Assembly: GCA_938036585.1 (NCBI GenBank) | Contig: CALHQN010000030.1 | Span: 1 to 9,130 of the forward strand | Length of the DNA: 9,130 nucleotides | Source of the DNA: an uncultured Campylobacter sp. | Lineage (GTDB): Bacteria > Campylobacterota > Campylobacteria > Campylobacterales > Campylobacteraceae | Direction of reading: 5' to 3' | Part shown: one piece after another, positions 1 to 9,130 of the stretch | How positions within the stretch are numbered: position 1 is the stretch's first letter | Layout of the letters: every line of letters begins with the position of its first letter | Program-made: the position numbers and the translations under genes | The notes under the pieces: generated by a model | Databases searched by the model: none | Seen by the model: only the letters and a program-made list of their open reading frames with translations | What the model was told of the DNA's origin: nothing

Positions 1-311
1 CGTGCGATTCGCTGGATAAGAGCTATTTTTCCAAGCTTTTTCGCGTCGCGTTGCCCGCGATACGCCACCCCCTGCTTAGCGCTTTAGTGATCTGCTTTGC
101 GCATACGATGGGCGAGTTTGGCGTCGTGCTGATGATCGGCGGCAGCGTGAGCGAGAAGACCAAGGTCGCTTCCATCGCGATCTATGAAGCGACCGAAACG
201 CTCGATTTTGCGCAGGCTCACGCGTATTCGGCACTGATGCTGCTCTTTAGCTTTGCGGTGCTTTTGATTATGCATTTTTTGGGCGCAAAAGGCGCAAAAA
301 CACAAGCTTAA
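1..311 (+). CDS. modB: Molybdate ABC transporter permease ModB, C-terminal part (5' end outside window)
   Basis: This is the inner-membrane permease of a molybdate importer, which would work with a periplasmic binding protein (ModA) and an ATPase (ModC). The frame is open from the window edge (first full codon at position 3) to TAA at 309-311, so the gene starts upstream; a TTG at 51 is an internal Leu codon, not the start. The visible 102 residues begin within the cytoplasmic EAA-type loop (LFRVALPAIRHPLL). They continue with a membrane segment holding AHTMGEFGVVLMIGG, a signature typical of ModB, then TKVASIAIYEATETLDFAQAH, and end with a last hydrophobic helix (ALMLLFSFAVLLIMHFL). The family assignment is strong because the GEFGVVLMIGG and SIAIYE blocks are specific for ModB rather than for sulfate or tungstate permeases, though tungstate transport cannot be excluded from sequence. 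No modC follows, so it must lie upstream or elsewhere. Confidence 0.9.
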   Translation, partial: CDSLDKSYFSKLFRVALPAIRHPLLSALVICFAHTMGEFGVVLMIGGSVSEKTKVASIAIYEATETLDFAQAHAYSALMLLFSFAVLLIMHFLGAKGAKTQA

Positions 312-331
312 ATCGGCTTTAAAACGAAATT

Positions 332-340
332 TGCTAAAAT
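332..340 (+). promoter_or_regulatory. Possible extended -10 promoter for the GGDEF/EAL-hisZ-purA operon
   Basis: The 52-bp gap after modB contains TGCTAAAAT, an extended -10 element (TGn plus TAAAAT at 335-340). The upstream side is A/T-rich (TTTAAAACGAAATT), in line with Campylobacter sigma-70 promoters, which often lack a clear -35 box. Transcription would start near 347, leaving a short leader with a weak GGAA (351-354) before the ATG at 364. This also argues against the TTG at 331 as the start, because that codon would lie inside the promoter. TAAAAT words are common in this genome, so chance occurrence is possible. Confidence 0.3.
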
Positions 341-363
341 CCTTCAAAATTTGGAATTTAGCG

Positions 364-3300
364 ATGGAAAATAGAAAAAATTCGATAAACAAGCGATTTT
401 ACGTCACCCTTTTCGTAAGCCTTGCAACGCTCGCGCTGCTGTGCGTTTGCATGGCGTTTTTTATGCGCGCGCAGATTGCAAACGAGCTTGCGGTGCGGAT
501 AAACGCAGCAAGAGGCATAAGCAGGGACGTAAATCGCGAGCTTTTTAACGATCTTGAAATTTTAAAAAATAACATCCTCTCCGCACAAAATTTAAAGTTA
601 AAAAACGACTCCGAAATTTCAAATATCTATTCCGCCTTGATACAAAACGCCGCGCGCGAAAGCAAGAGATTTGACGCGATATTCTTCATCCGCACGCCAG
701 GCGTTGAAAATAGCGCGGCGCAAAGCGATGATGCAGCAAGCGACGCAAGCCCCGTGCGAGGCGGCTCTTTCCCAAGCGCCGTCACACAAAATAACGGCTC
801 GCAAAATGACGCCTCGCAAAATAAAGCTTCAGGCGGCGGAAGCGCTTCGCCAAACGGCGCAAGCGTTTTGGAGGGCGGCACGGACGGCGCGCAAAGCAGA
901 GGAGCTTCGCAGAATGCGGATGCCGCAGCACAAAACGGGGAAAAAATTTTAAGTTTTTACAGCCGCGATGCGAGGATAAAAAATTTAGGCGAGATCAAAA
1001 TTTCAAATTTTACCTCGGATATGAAAGAGGGCGAGCTGGTATCGCGATATATGCGCATCGAAGGGGCTTGGAGGTATTTTTTGATCAAGCGCGTAAGCGC
1101 GGATGAATACCTTCTAAGCTTTGCCGATACGAATATGCTAAACTCCAAACTAGCGGGGCTGGGCGAAATTTTACTCTTTAACGGCGGCGGCGAAATTTAT
1201 AATTTTAGCGGCAATTTATTTGAGCTTTTAGGGCGAAGTTTCGATCTAAAAAGCACGCGCGAGGCGATGTTTGCGGATATAAACTCCAGCCTAAGCCTTA
1301 TATATTTTGAGGAGTTTTCGCCCTCTGCGAGCGTTGCCGGTTCAAATTTAAACGGCAGCGAGCTTGACGGAAGATTGAGCGACGATACGATCTACGTCAT
1401 GGCGATTGAGCGCGCAAGCAGCTGCTTAAATGCGAGAAATTTTATGATTTTGGCGCTTGCGGCGATGTTTGCGCTCTGTATCGCTTTGGGTGTTTGGAAT
1501 TTTAAATTTTTAAAGCGCCGCGTCCTAGCACCGCTAGTAGCGCTAAAAGAGGCGCTTGAGCTTAGCAACGATCACGCGGCTTTGCGTGGAATTTTGGCGC
1601 TTGAGCCCGCCGCGCCGATAGATGAGATCGCGCGAAAATTGGATGAAATTTTAAAGCCCGCCGTGCGCCACGGAGATTTTAGCATGAGTTTTAAAGACGC
1701 GCTGAAATACAGCTCGCTCTCGGTGCTTAGCATCGATAACGTCGCAGGCACGATCGAAAGCGCCAGCAACGGCGCACGCGAGCTTTACGGCGACGACGTC
1801 GTGGGGCGCAATATCTTTGCGCTGCAATCGGGCTCGTTTTACGACTACGCTTATCAGACGCAGCGCGCCAATTACGCCAAAGAAAACTACGTCGTTACTC
1901 GCCACGATACCAAAGACGGCGTGAGGGATCTTTACGTCAAAAAATCCTACGTGCGCGACGGAAGTAAAATTTCGACTCTGTTTGTGGTACTCGATGCGTC
2001 GAGATACCGCAAATTTTACGACGAGACGAAGCAAAAATATGAGTATCTAAACCACGCTCCGATCGTGACGCTGGTGTTTGATTACACCTCGGGCAAGATC
2101 ATAGATGCGAGCAAAAATATAAAAGAGGCGTGGGGATACGATGCGGCGCAGTTTTTAAGCGGCGAAATTAAATTTTGGGATCTGCTAAGCGGCAAAGACG
2201 CGCAAAAGGCGCGCAACGAGATCATCAACCGCCTAGCCGATATGAAAAGCGAGACTCAAAGCTTCGCGCAAAGCTACAAGATCCGCCACAACGACAACGT
2301 AAGCTATCTCTACGATGTAAGCGCCTACGCTAAAAAATCCGCGGGCACCGTGGCGTTTTATTTTCAAAACATCGACGAAAGCGCCCGCGCGCTGCAAAGG
2401 CTGCAGGACGATCTGGACTTTTACAAAACCGTAATCGATACGAGAAACTACTCGGCTTGCCTGATCGATCTTGAAGCTCAGAAAATTTCATTCGACAAAA
2501 ACTATTTAAGAATTTTAAACTATAAAGGCAAGAGCTTCAACACCGAGATGAGCTTCGGCGAGTTTACCTACGAGATATACTACATCGATCTTGAAAATTT
2601 TAATTCGATGATCAGGCAGTGTTCGGCGGGGCTGAGAGATGATTTCCGCTGCGAATTTCGCCTGCGCAACGGCGAGAACGGATATACTTGGGTCAGCTTG
2701 CAAGGTTACGTGACCTCGAACGAAAACGGCAGAGGCAGAGTGATAAAAACGACGCTTGAGGAGATCGGTTCGCGCAAGGAAACTGAGCTTGAGCTAAATT
2801 TAAACGCCAACGTCTTTTCGCGCTCGCTCGAGGCGATTTTGATCACCGACGAAGCGGGCAAAATTTTGCGCGCAAACAACGCCTTTTACGAGATTACCGG
2901 CTTTGGCGAAAGCGAGACGATAGGGCAGGAGCCGAATTTCTTCACGCTCGCGCAAGACGGCGATTTGCTGGAGAAGATAAAGCAAAATTTAATCGGCAAG
3001 CAGGTTTCGTATAAAGATGAAATTTACGGGCTGAAAAAGGACGGCGGCACCTTCCCTGCGCTATTTACGGCGATTGCGATCAAGGATGATTTCTCGCTTG
3101 TTTCAAACTACATCTTGATGTTTACCGAAATTTCGCAGATCAAACAAAAGGAAAGCGAGCTAGCCAAGATCGCCCACCACGACGCGCTTACGGGGCTTCC
3201 GAACAGAGTGTATTTTATGAAAGCCGCACAGGGCTATACCGCAAACGCGGGTAGCAGCGGCAAATTGATGGCTGTGCTTTTCATCGATTTTGACGGCTTT

Positions 3301-4736
3301 AAGGCGATCAACGACACCTACGGGCATGAGGTCGGCGATATGTTTTTGCAGGCGATCTCAAAGGCAATGAGCGGGCTGCTGCGTAAGGGCGATATCTTGG
3401 CGCGCCTCGGCGGCGATGAGTTCGGCGCCATCATCGGCGATCTGAAGGACGAGCAGGCCGCGCATATGCTTTTGCAGCGACTGCTTGGAATTTCAAAGAT
3501 GAAATTTAATCTTAAAGGCAACGAGATTAGCGCGAGCATCAGCGTAGGCGCGGCGTTTTACGACGGCAGCGAAAAGATCGATTTTTCGGGACTCTTATCG
3601 CGCGCCGATAGAGCGATGTACCGCGCTAAAACGAGCGGCAAAAACCGCTATTTTATCTTTGAAAACGCCCCCGTTACCGATGATGAGATGAGCGAAGCGG
3701 GGCTTAGACAGGCGATAGAGAGCGGCGAGTTTTTCGTGCTCTATCAACCGATAATCAGCGGAGCTCAAATTTACGGCTACGAGCTGCTTTTGCGCTGGAA
3801 GCGCGGCAGCCTAGGCGTTTTGTTGCCGCAGGATTTCTTTCCTATCATCGGCGAGCCGCAGCTTGAGCTTTTGATATCTAAATTTGCCTTTTCTAAGATG
3901 TTGGAATTTAACGAGCAGACCGGCGCAAACTGCTCCATAAACGTGAGTCTTACGGTGCTTGCAAGCGACGAATTTTACGGTCTGGTAGCGCGCAGGTTGC
4001 GAAGTGCGGGCGAGCGGCGCGGAGAGCTGATGTTTGAGATCACCGATTTTAGCGAGCAGAGTTATCAGAATTTTATTCCCGTGCGCAAGCGCTACGCGGA
4101 TCTTGGGATTAAATTTGCGCTTAATAACGCAAACGCGCAAAACGTGCAGTTTTTAGCAAATCAACCCTTCGATCTTATCAAGATCGATCGCGCCCTTTGC
4201 CTTAATATTGGCAAGAAAAAGGACGGCATCCGCGCGATGGTGGAGATCACGGGCAAACTAAAGCGGGAGTTTGGATTCGCAGTAGGTGCTCAAGGGGTCG
4301 AAAACGCGCTATCGCTGCGGCTTTTAAACAATTTGAAATTTAACTATCTGCAGGGAAATTTTATCGCCAAGGCTCTGGATCGCAAAGAGATAGACGCTTT
4401 CATCGCGCGATTTAAAGATACGCCCAAGCTCGCAGCCATCGACAAAGATGAGTTTATTAGCTTTTTAAACGCGCTTGATTACAAGGACTTGGCGCTAAGC
4501 TTTATCGCGCGCAGCCAAACGGGCGAGCTTAGCCCCGGAGAGTTTGAAAGCTTCAAAACAAAATTCGGCGAAATTTTAAATAAAACTCAAAGCGCGGGCA
4601 GCGAAAGATTTGCGCTAACTACAGAAATACGTAAGCAAATTTTAGATATTCTTTCGCTTGATTATCGCGCTTTGGCAAGCTTCATCTCGGGCTTTAGGGC
4701 GCAAGTAGATAAGTTTATAAGCGATTTGGAGGCAGC

Positions 4737-4740
<4 letters not shown>
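364..4740 (+). CDS. Membrane-bound multi-PAS diguanylate cyclase with degenerate EAL domain
   Basis: A predicted inner-membrane c-di-GMP signalling protein of 1458 residues from the ATG at 364; a TTG at 331 would add 11 residues but lies in a likely promoter. TM1 is about residues 12-34, a periplasmic sensor about 35-358, TM2 about 359-381, and a HAMP-like linker about 385-437. Four PAS-like domains follow at about 446-555, 564-680, 687-800 and 817-925. The GGDEF domain (about 930-1095) has DALTGLPNR, an intact RLGGDEF (GGDEF 1016-1020) and an inhibitory I-site RKGD (1007-1010) at the usual five-residue spacing, so active, product-inhibited cyclase activity is expected. The EAL domain (about 1110-1350) keeps E1140 (ELLLRW), N1193, E1225, K1273 and Q1330. 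It has N1254-N1255 where DD is expected and Q1310 where the Glu of EGVE is expected, so phosphodiesterase activity is unlikely. The sensor carries a Ser/Ala/Asn/Gln-rich insert (about 115-193). The last 105 or so residues are unrecognised and look helical. The 3' end overlaps the next gene in ATGA. The signal sensed is unknown. Confidence 0.9.
784..828 (+). repeat. Three 15-bp imperfect tandem repeats coding [S/T]QNx[G/A] in the sensor domain
   Basis: Three consecutive 15-bp units (784-798, 799-813, 814-828) share the core CACAAAAT/CGCAAAAT and encode TQNNG, SQNDA and SQNKA (residues 141-155). Looser copies of the same pentapeptide idea appear nearby (SPNGA at 162-166, SQNAD at 182-186). They sit in the low-complexity periplasmic insert of the GGDEF protein. 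Because the unit is a multiple of three, copy-number change would lengthen or shorten the sensor without breaking the frame. Confidence 0.7.
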
Positions 4741-6847
<2,107 letters not shown>

Positions 6848-6851
6848 ACCC

Positions 6852-6873
6852 GGTGAAATTTTAAAATTTCACC
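6852..6873. repeat. Perfect 22-bp palindrome after purA, possible weak terminator
   Basis: Two 11-base arms, GGTGAAATTTT and AAAATTTCACC, are exact reverse complements with no spacer, starting four bases after the purA stop. As RNA it could form a 9-bp stem with a UUAA loop. No T-run follows, so it is a weak intrinsic terminator candidate; processing site, mRNA stabiliser or protein-binding site are alternatives. Confidence 0.5.
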
Positions 6874-6879
6874 CGTTGC

Positions 6880-6896
6880 GAGCGGCGCGACCGCTC
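6880..6896 (+). other. GC-rich hairpin between purA and the DUF507 gene
   Basis: GAGCGG and CCGCTC form a perfect 6-bp stem around the 5-base loop CGCGA, seven bases after the purA palindrome. It could act with the palindrome to reduce read-through from purA into the DUF507-carA pair. No T-run follows. Confidence 0.4.
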
Positions 6897-6922
6897 ATAG
6901 AACTGAATTTAAAGGAACGATC

Positions 6923-7474
6923 ATGCGAATACGACTACCACACGTGCCATATATCGCGCATAAAATAGCGCTGGATCTGCTAAACTCCGGCTGCGTTACG
7001 CTTAGTGCGGGCATAGAGCCCGTCGCGAAGGAAGCCGAAGAGATCATAAGGGGCGATCTGCAAAAAGAAAGAGCGATAGACGAGCGCGCAAACGAGCTGA
7101 TAGATGAGCGCATAAGCGAGCTTGACGAGATGAGCGTGAATAAAAAAGATATGTTTTGGCTAATCAAACGCCACATCGCAAACGACGAGAATTTCGAGCT
7201 AAATTTTGAGGATCGCTACGGCACCATATCGCATAAAATTTTAGAAACCGTCTGGAAGAAAAATTTGATCGATTACAAAGTCTCGGAAAACAGGCTAAAG
7301 ACGATAATTTATAACGCGATCGAGGAGTATTTGAAAAGCTACCAAAAGATCGAAGACGAGGTCTATGAAAAGATCGAGGGATACAAGCAAAAACTGATCC
7401 CGGGGACCGAAGAATACGAGCTTGTGTTTGAAAAGCTCTACGAAGAGGAGCTAAGAAAACGGGGCATGCTGTAA
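6923..7474 (+). CDS. DUF507 family protein
   Basis: A 183-residue soluble, highly charged, mostly helical protein of the DUF507 family, whose function is unknown. The opening MRIRLPHVPYIAHKIALDLL is characteristic of the family, followed by a Glu/Lys/Arg-rich helical region (about 33-75), a middle segment with KKDMFWLIKRHIA, and a C-terminal helical part ending YEEELRKRGML. There is no signal peptide, membrane segment or known catalytic motif. The length appears normal for the family and no damage is seen. AAAGGAA (6911-6917) supports the ATG at 6923. The stop overlaps the carA start in TAATG, so the two are probably translated as a pair; a carA neighbour is also what I recall for the C. jejuni homologue. 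The nature of that link is unknown. Confidence 0.85.
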   Translation: MRIRLPHVPYIAHKIALDLLNSGCVTLSAGIEPVAKEAEEIIRGDLQKERAIDERANELIDERISELDEMSVNKKDMFWLIKRHIANDENFELNFEDRYGTISHKILETVWKKNLIDYKVSENRLKTIIYNAIEEYLKSYQKIEDEVYEKIEGYKQKLIPGTEEYELVFEKLYEEELRKRGML

Positions 7475-8592
7475 TGAACGTGTATATCTACATAGAAAAC
7501 GGCATCTACCTGCAAGCTAAGGCGTTCGGCAAGGGCGGCAGCGCATTCGGCGAGCTCGTGTTTAACACCTCCGCCACGGGCTACGAAGAGATCATCTCAG
7601 ATCCGAGCTACGCGGGGCAGTTTATTATTTTCACTATGCCCGAAATCGGCATCGTAGGGATCAACGAAAACGACAAGGAAAGCTCCAAAATCCATGCCAG
7701 CGGAATTTTCGTAAGAAATTTTAACAACGAGCCTTCAAATTTCCGCTCGCAGATGAGCCTGGAGGATTATTTTCTGCAAAACGGAAAATTCGGCGTTTAC
7801 GACATCGACACTAGATTTTTAACCAAGATGCTGCGCGACGAGGGCAGCCTGCGCGCCTTCGTCTCTACCGAGATCAGCGATAAGGCGGCTCTTAAAAAGG
7901 CGCTTAGCGAGTCTGCGCGCATAGAGGAGATCAACTACGTAAGCATTGTAAGTACGAAGACGCCGTACAAGCACGCATCGGGTCGCTGGAACGCCGAGCG
8001 CGGAAGCTACTCCCAGCCCGCAAGCTGCGGCAAAAAGATAGCCGTGATCGATTACGGCGTCAAGCGAAACATCCTAAACGAGCTTTGCGATCTGGGGCTC
8101 GGCGTCGAGGTTTTTCCGCACGACGTTAAAGCGGAGAGCCTGATCGCCAAATTTAAAGAGAGGCAGATCGACGGCGTATTTTTATCAAACGGCCCGGGCG
8201 AGCCTCGCATGCTCAAAGAGGAGATCGCGCAGATCAAAAAGATGGTCGAGGCGCGCGTGCCGATTTTTGGAATTTGTCTGGGCCATCAGCTGCTAAGCAA
8301 CGCGATGGGATATGAGACCTACAAGCTGAAATTCGGCCAGCACGGCGCAAACCACCCCGTGCAAAACCTGCGCACCAAATCGATCGAGATCACCGCGCAA
8401 AACCACAACTACAACGTCCCCGAAACCATCGCGCAGATCTGTGAGATCACACACCGAAACCTTTTCGACGGCACGATCGAGGGCGTGCGCTACAAAGACT
8501 ATCCTGTATTTTCGGTGCAGCACCACCCGGAAGCCAGCGCAGGGCCTACGGAGAGCAAATATATCTTTAAAGAATTTCTTGAAATTTTATGA
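7474..8592 (+). CDS. carA: Carbamoyl-phosphate synthase small (glutaminase) subunit CarA
   Basis: A complete 372-residue glutamine amidotransferase subunit; it hydrolyses glutamine and channels ammonia to CarB for carbamoyl phosphate, the precursor of pyrimidines and arginine. The N-terminal CarA-specific domain shows FGELVFNTSATGYEEIISDPSYAGQ and GVYDIDTRFLTKMLRDEG. The class I amidotransferase domain starts near AVIDYGVKRNIL and holds SNGPGEP, the nucleophile loop GICLGHQ (C268), KFGQHGANHPV, and QHHPEASAGP with the catalytic His and Glu (H351, E353). All catalytic residues are present, so it should be active. The ATG overlaps the DUF507 stop (TAATG). Only a weak GGGG (7461-7464) precedes it, so translation probably depends on reinitiation. 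carB does not follow, and as I recall carA and carB are also unlinked in C. jejuni. A strong hairpin starts 22 bases after the stop. Confidence 0.97.
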   Translation: MNVYIYIENGIYLQAKAFGKGGSAFGELVFNTSATGYEEIISDPSYAGQFIIFTMPEIGIVGINENDKESSKIHASGIFVRNFNNEPSNFRSQMSLEDYFLQNGKFGVYDIDTRFLTKMLRDEGSLRAFVSTEISDKAALKKALSESARIEEINYVSIVSTKTPYKHASGRWNAERGSYSQPASCGKKIAVIDYGVKRNILNELCDLGLGVEVFPHDVKAESLIAKFKERQIDGVFLSNGPGEPRMLKEEIAQIKKMVEARVPIFGICLGHQLLSNAMGYETYKLKFGQHGANHPVQNLRTKSIEITAQNHNYNVPETIAQICEITHRNLFDGTIEGVRYKDYPVFSVQHHPEASAGPTESKYIFKEFLEIL

Positions 8593-8614
8593 TTTTTGAA
8601 ATTTTGCCTGCATG

Positions 8615-8644
8615 AAATTTTACCGCAGTCGCGCGGTAAAATTT
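8615..8644 (+). terminator. Probable intrinsic terminator of the DUF507-carA unit
   Basis: AAATTTTACCGC (8615-8626) and GCGGTAAAATTT (8633-8644) form a perfect 12-bp stem with the 6-base loop AGTCGC, 22 bases after the carA stop. The 3' arm ends in ATTTT followed by AAATTT, giving a U-rich exit. The near-symmetric A/T flanks would allow it to work in both directions. Confidence 0.65.
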
Positions 8645-8654
8645 TAAATTTACG

Positions 8655-8678
8655 GCGAGTTTTAAATTTAAAGCTCGC
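8655..8678. repeat. 24-bp inverted repeat (GCGAG...CTCGC) just after the carA terminator
   Basis: GCGAG (8655-8659) and CTCGC (8674-8678) flank the 12-base palindrome TTTAAATTTAAA (8661-8672). Only one pair (T8660 with G8673) is not Watson-Crick, and it can form a G-U wobble in RNA. This is a second hairpin ten bases after the terminator and could be a back-up terminator. Confidence 0.5.
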
Positions 8679-8712
8679 AACGTATCGCGGGCGGGCTTCG
8701 CGCTCCGATAAT

Positions 8713-8737
8713 CGCGAGCTAAAGCAGCGCGCTCGCG
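8713..8737. repeat. GC-rich inverted repeat CGCGAGC...GCTCGCG
   Basis: CGCGAGC (8713-8719) and GCTCGCG (8731-8737) are exact reverse complements separated by 11 bases. The stem is stable and GC-only apart from one A-T pair, with no T-run after it. Its role is unknown. Confidence 0.4.
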
Positions 8738-8973
8738 GCTAAATTTCATGCGCCTTAAAGATCGATGCTTGGCGCGTTTAGGGCGCGTAAACAGATCGTG
8801 CGGCAGCTCTTAGCCAGATTTTAAGTCGTTTAAAATTTGACAAGCCGTTTTGCTACTCGCCAAAAGCCGCTCGCTTAAAATAAAATTTCGCGCGACTGCG
8901 TAGTGAAGCTTTACCCACGTTCGCTTCCAAAATTCCGTCGCCGTGAAATTTCGCCCGAGCGGAATTAAAATTT

Positions 8974-9040
8974 GCGGCGGATTAAAATTTTAAAATTTAG
9001 CGCCTGTCGAATTTGTAAATTTTAAAATTTTTACGCCGCC
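8974..9040. repeat. Large imperfect inverted repeat with 16-bp A/T arms and GC clamps
   Basis: The 16-base arm AAAATTTTAAAATTTA (8984-8999) is exactly complementary to 9016-9031. Outside it, GCGGCG (8974-8979) pairs with CGCCGC (9034-9039) across a small internal loop (four bases on one side, two on the other). The loop between the arms is 16 bases. Each A/T arm is itself nearly palindromic, so alternative foldings exist. It could be a bidirectional terminator for a gene beyond the window; that is inference. Confidence 0.5.
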
Positions 9041-9106
9041 GTGTTACGAAATTTCACTCCCCTCATCGATGAAATTTCGCGCCCCCGCAGTGAAATTTCA
9101 TAACAC
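9041..9106. repeat. 17-bp inverted repeat pair around a 32-base spacer
   Basis: The arm at 9041-9057 (GTGTTACGAAATTTCAC) matches the reverse complement of 9090-9106 at 16 of 17 positions (C9047 opposite A9100 is the only mismatch). The spacer holds the 10-base palindrome TCATCGATGA (9063-9072) and one more GAAATTTC. The repeat directly abuts the preceding inverted repeat. Confidence 0.6.
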
Positions 9107-9130
9107 TCATCGCGAGATTCCTGCGCTCTT

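Larger units (their letters stand above)
8593..9130. other. Long spacer without a convincing gene, rich in inverted repeats and AAATTT
   Basis: No reading frame here has a ribosome-binding site together with a recognisable protein; the longest (minus strand, ending inside carA) resembles nothing known. The stretch holds the probable carA terminator and at least four more inverted repeats, listed separately. AAATTT occurs 16 times by eye count, four of them inside the 8-base palindrome GAAATTTC (8945, 9048, 9071, 9092). No tRNA- or rRNA-like block was recognised. Confidence 0.7.

Noticed and set aside
51..311. Separate small gene starting at TTG 51
   Set aside because: The frame is open to the window edge and the upstream residues continue the ModB loop, so it is the end of a longer gene.
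331..363. TTG start for the GGDEF/EAL protein
   Set aside because: It has no ribosome-binding site and overlaps a likely -10 element; the ATG at 364 gives a normal short cytoplasmic N-terminus before the first membrane helix.
1651..2034. 127-residue minus-strand reading frame
   Set aside because: It lies wholly opposite PAS-coding sequence of a strong gene, shows no known family features and has no sign of its own translation signals.
8567..8749. 60-residue minus-strand reading frame running into the carA 3' end
   Set aside because: It reads through the terminator hairpins, has unlikely composition (Arg/Ala/Lys-rich) and matches no family I recognise.
8837..8842. TTGACA as a -35 box
   Set aside because: No -10-like hexamer lies 16-18 bases downstream, and no gene follows at a fitting distance.
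8593..9130. CRISPR array or tRNA cluster in the repeat-rich spacer
   Set aside because: Repeats are inverted and unevenly spaced, not regular direct repeats, and no cloverleaf or GTTC-type T-loop was found.

Overview
The window looks like chromosomal DNA of a Campylobacter species with a fairly high G+C content (roughly 45-50% by eye). Pointers are a purA/DUF507/carA neighbourhood of the kind known from Campylobacterota, very frequent AAATTT words (often as in-frame gaa-att-tta, Glu-Ile-Leu), and the ModB, HisZ-like and PAS/GGDEF/EAL protein types. A non-flagellated, higher-GC species such as C. gracilis fits best, but that is an inference.

Layout, all genes on the + strand. (1) 1-311 is the 3' end of a molybdate ABC-transporter permease gene (modB). 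(2) 364-4740 is a very large membrane-bound c-di-GMP signalling protein: two membrane segments around a periplasmic sensor, a HAMP-like linker, about four PAS domains, an intact GGDEF domain with an inhibitory I-site, and an EAL domain that has lost key metal/catalytic residues. (3) 4737-5600 is a HisZ-like class II tRNA-synthetase paralogue and (4) 5597-6847 is purA; these three genes overlap by ATGA junctions and look translationally coupled. (5) A 75-bp gap holds a perfect palindrome and a second hairpin. (6) 6923-7474 (DUF507) and 7474-8592 (carA) overlap in a TAATG junction. (7) 8593-9130 has no convincing gene; it contains a probable carA terminator, several further inverted repeats and an extreme density of AAATTT.

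Functionally the window joins c-di-GMP signalling to nucleotide metabolism: PurA makes adenylosuccinate (GTP-consuming, towards AMP), and CarA supplies glutamine-derived ammonia for carbamoyl phosphate (pyrimidine and arginine synthesis). No mobile element, CRISPR array, tRNA or rRNA gene, or recognisable defence system is visible. The points most worth a second look are the apparent loss of fliJ- and MotE-like genes that, from memory, follow purA in relatives; the HisZ-like protein of uncertain role; the degenerate EAL domain; the in-frame 15-bp repeat in the sensor; and the palindrome-rich 3' spacer.
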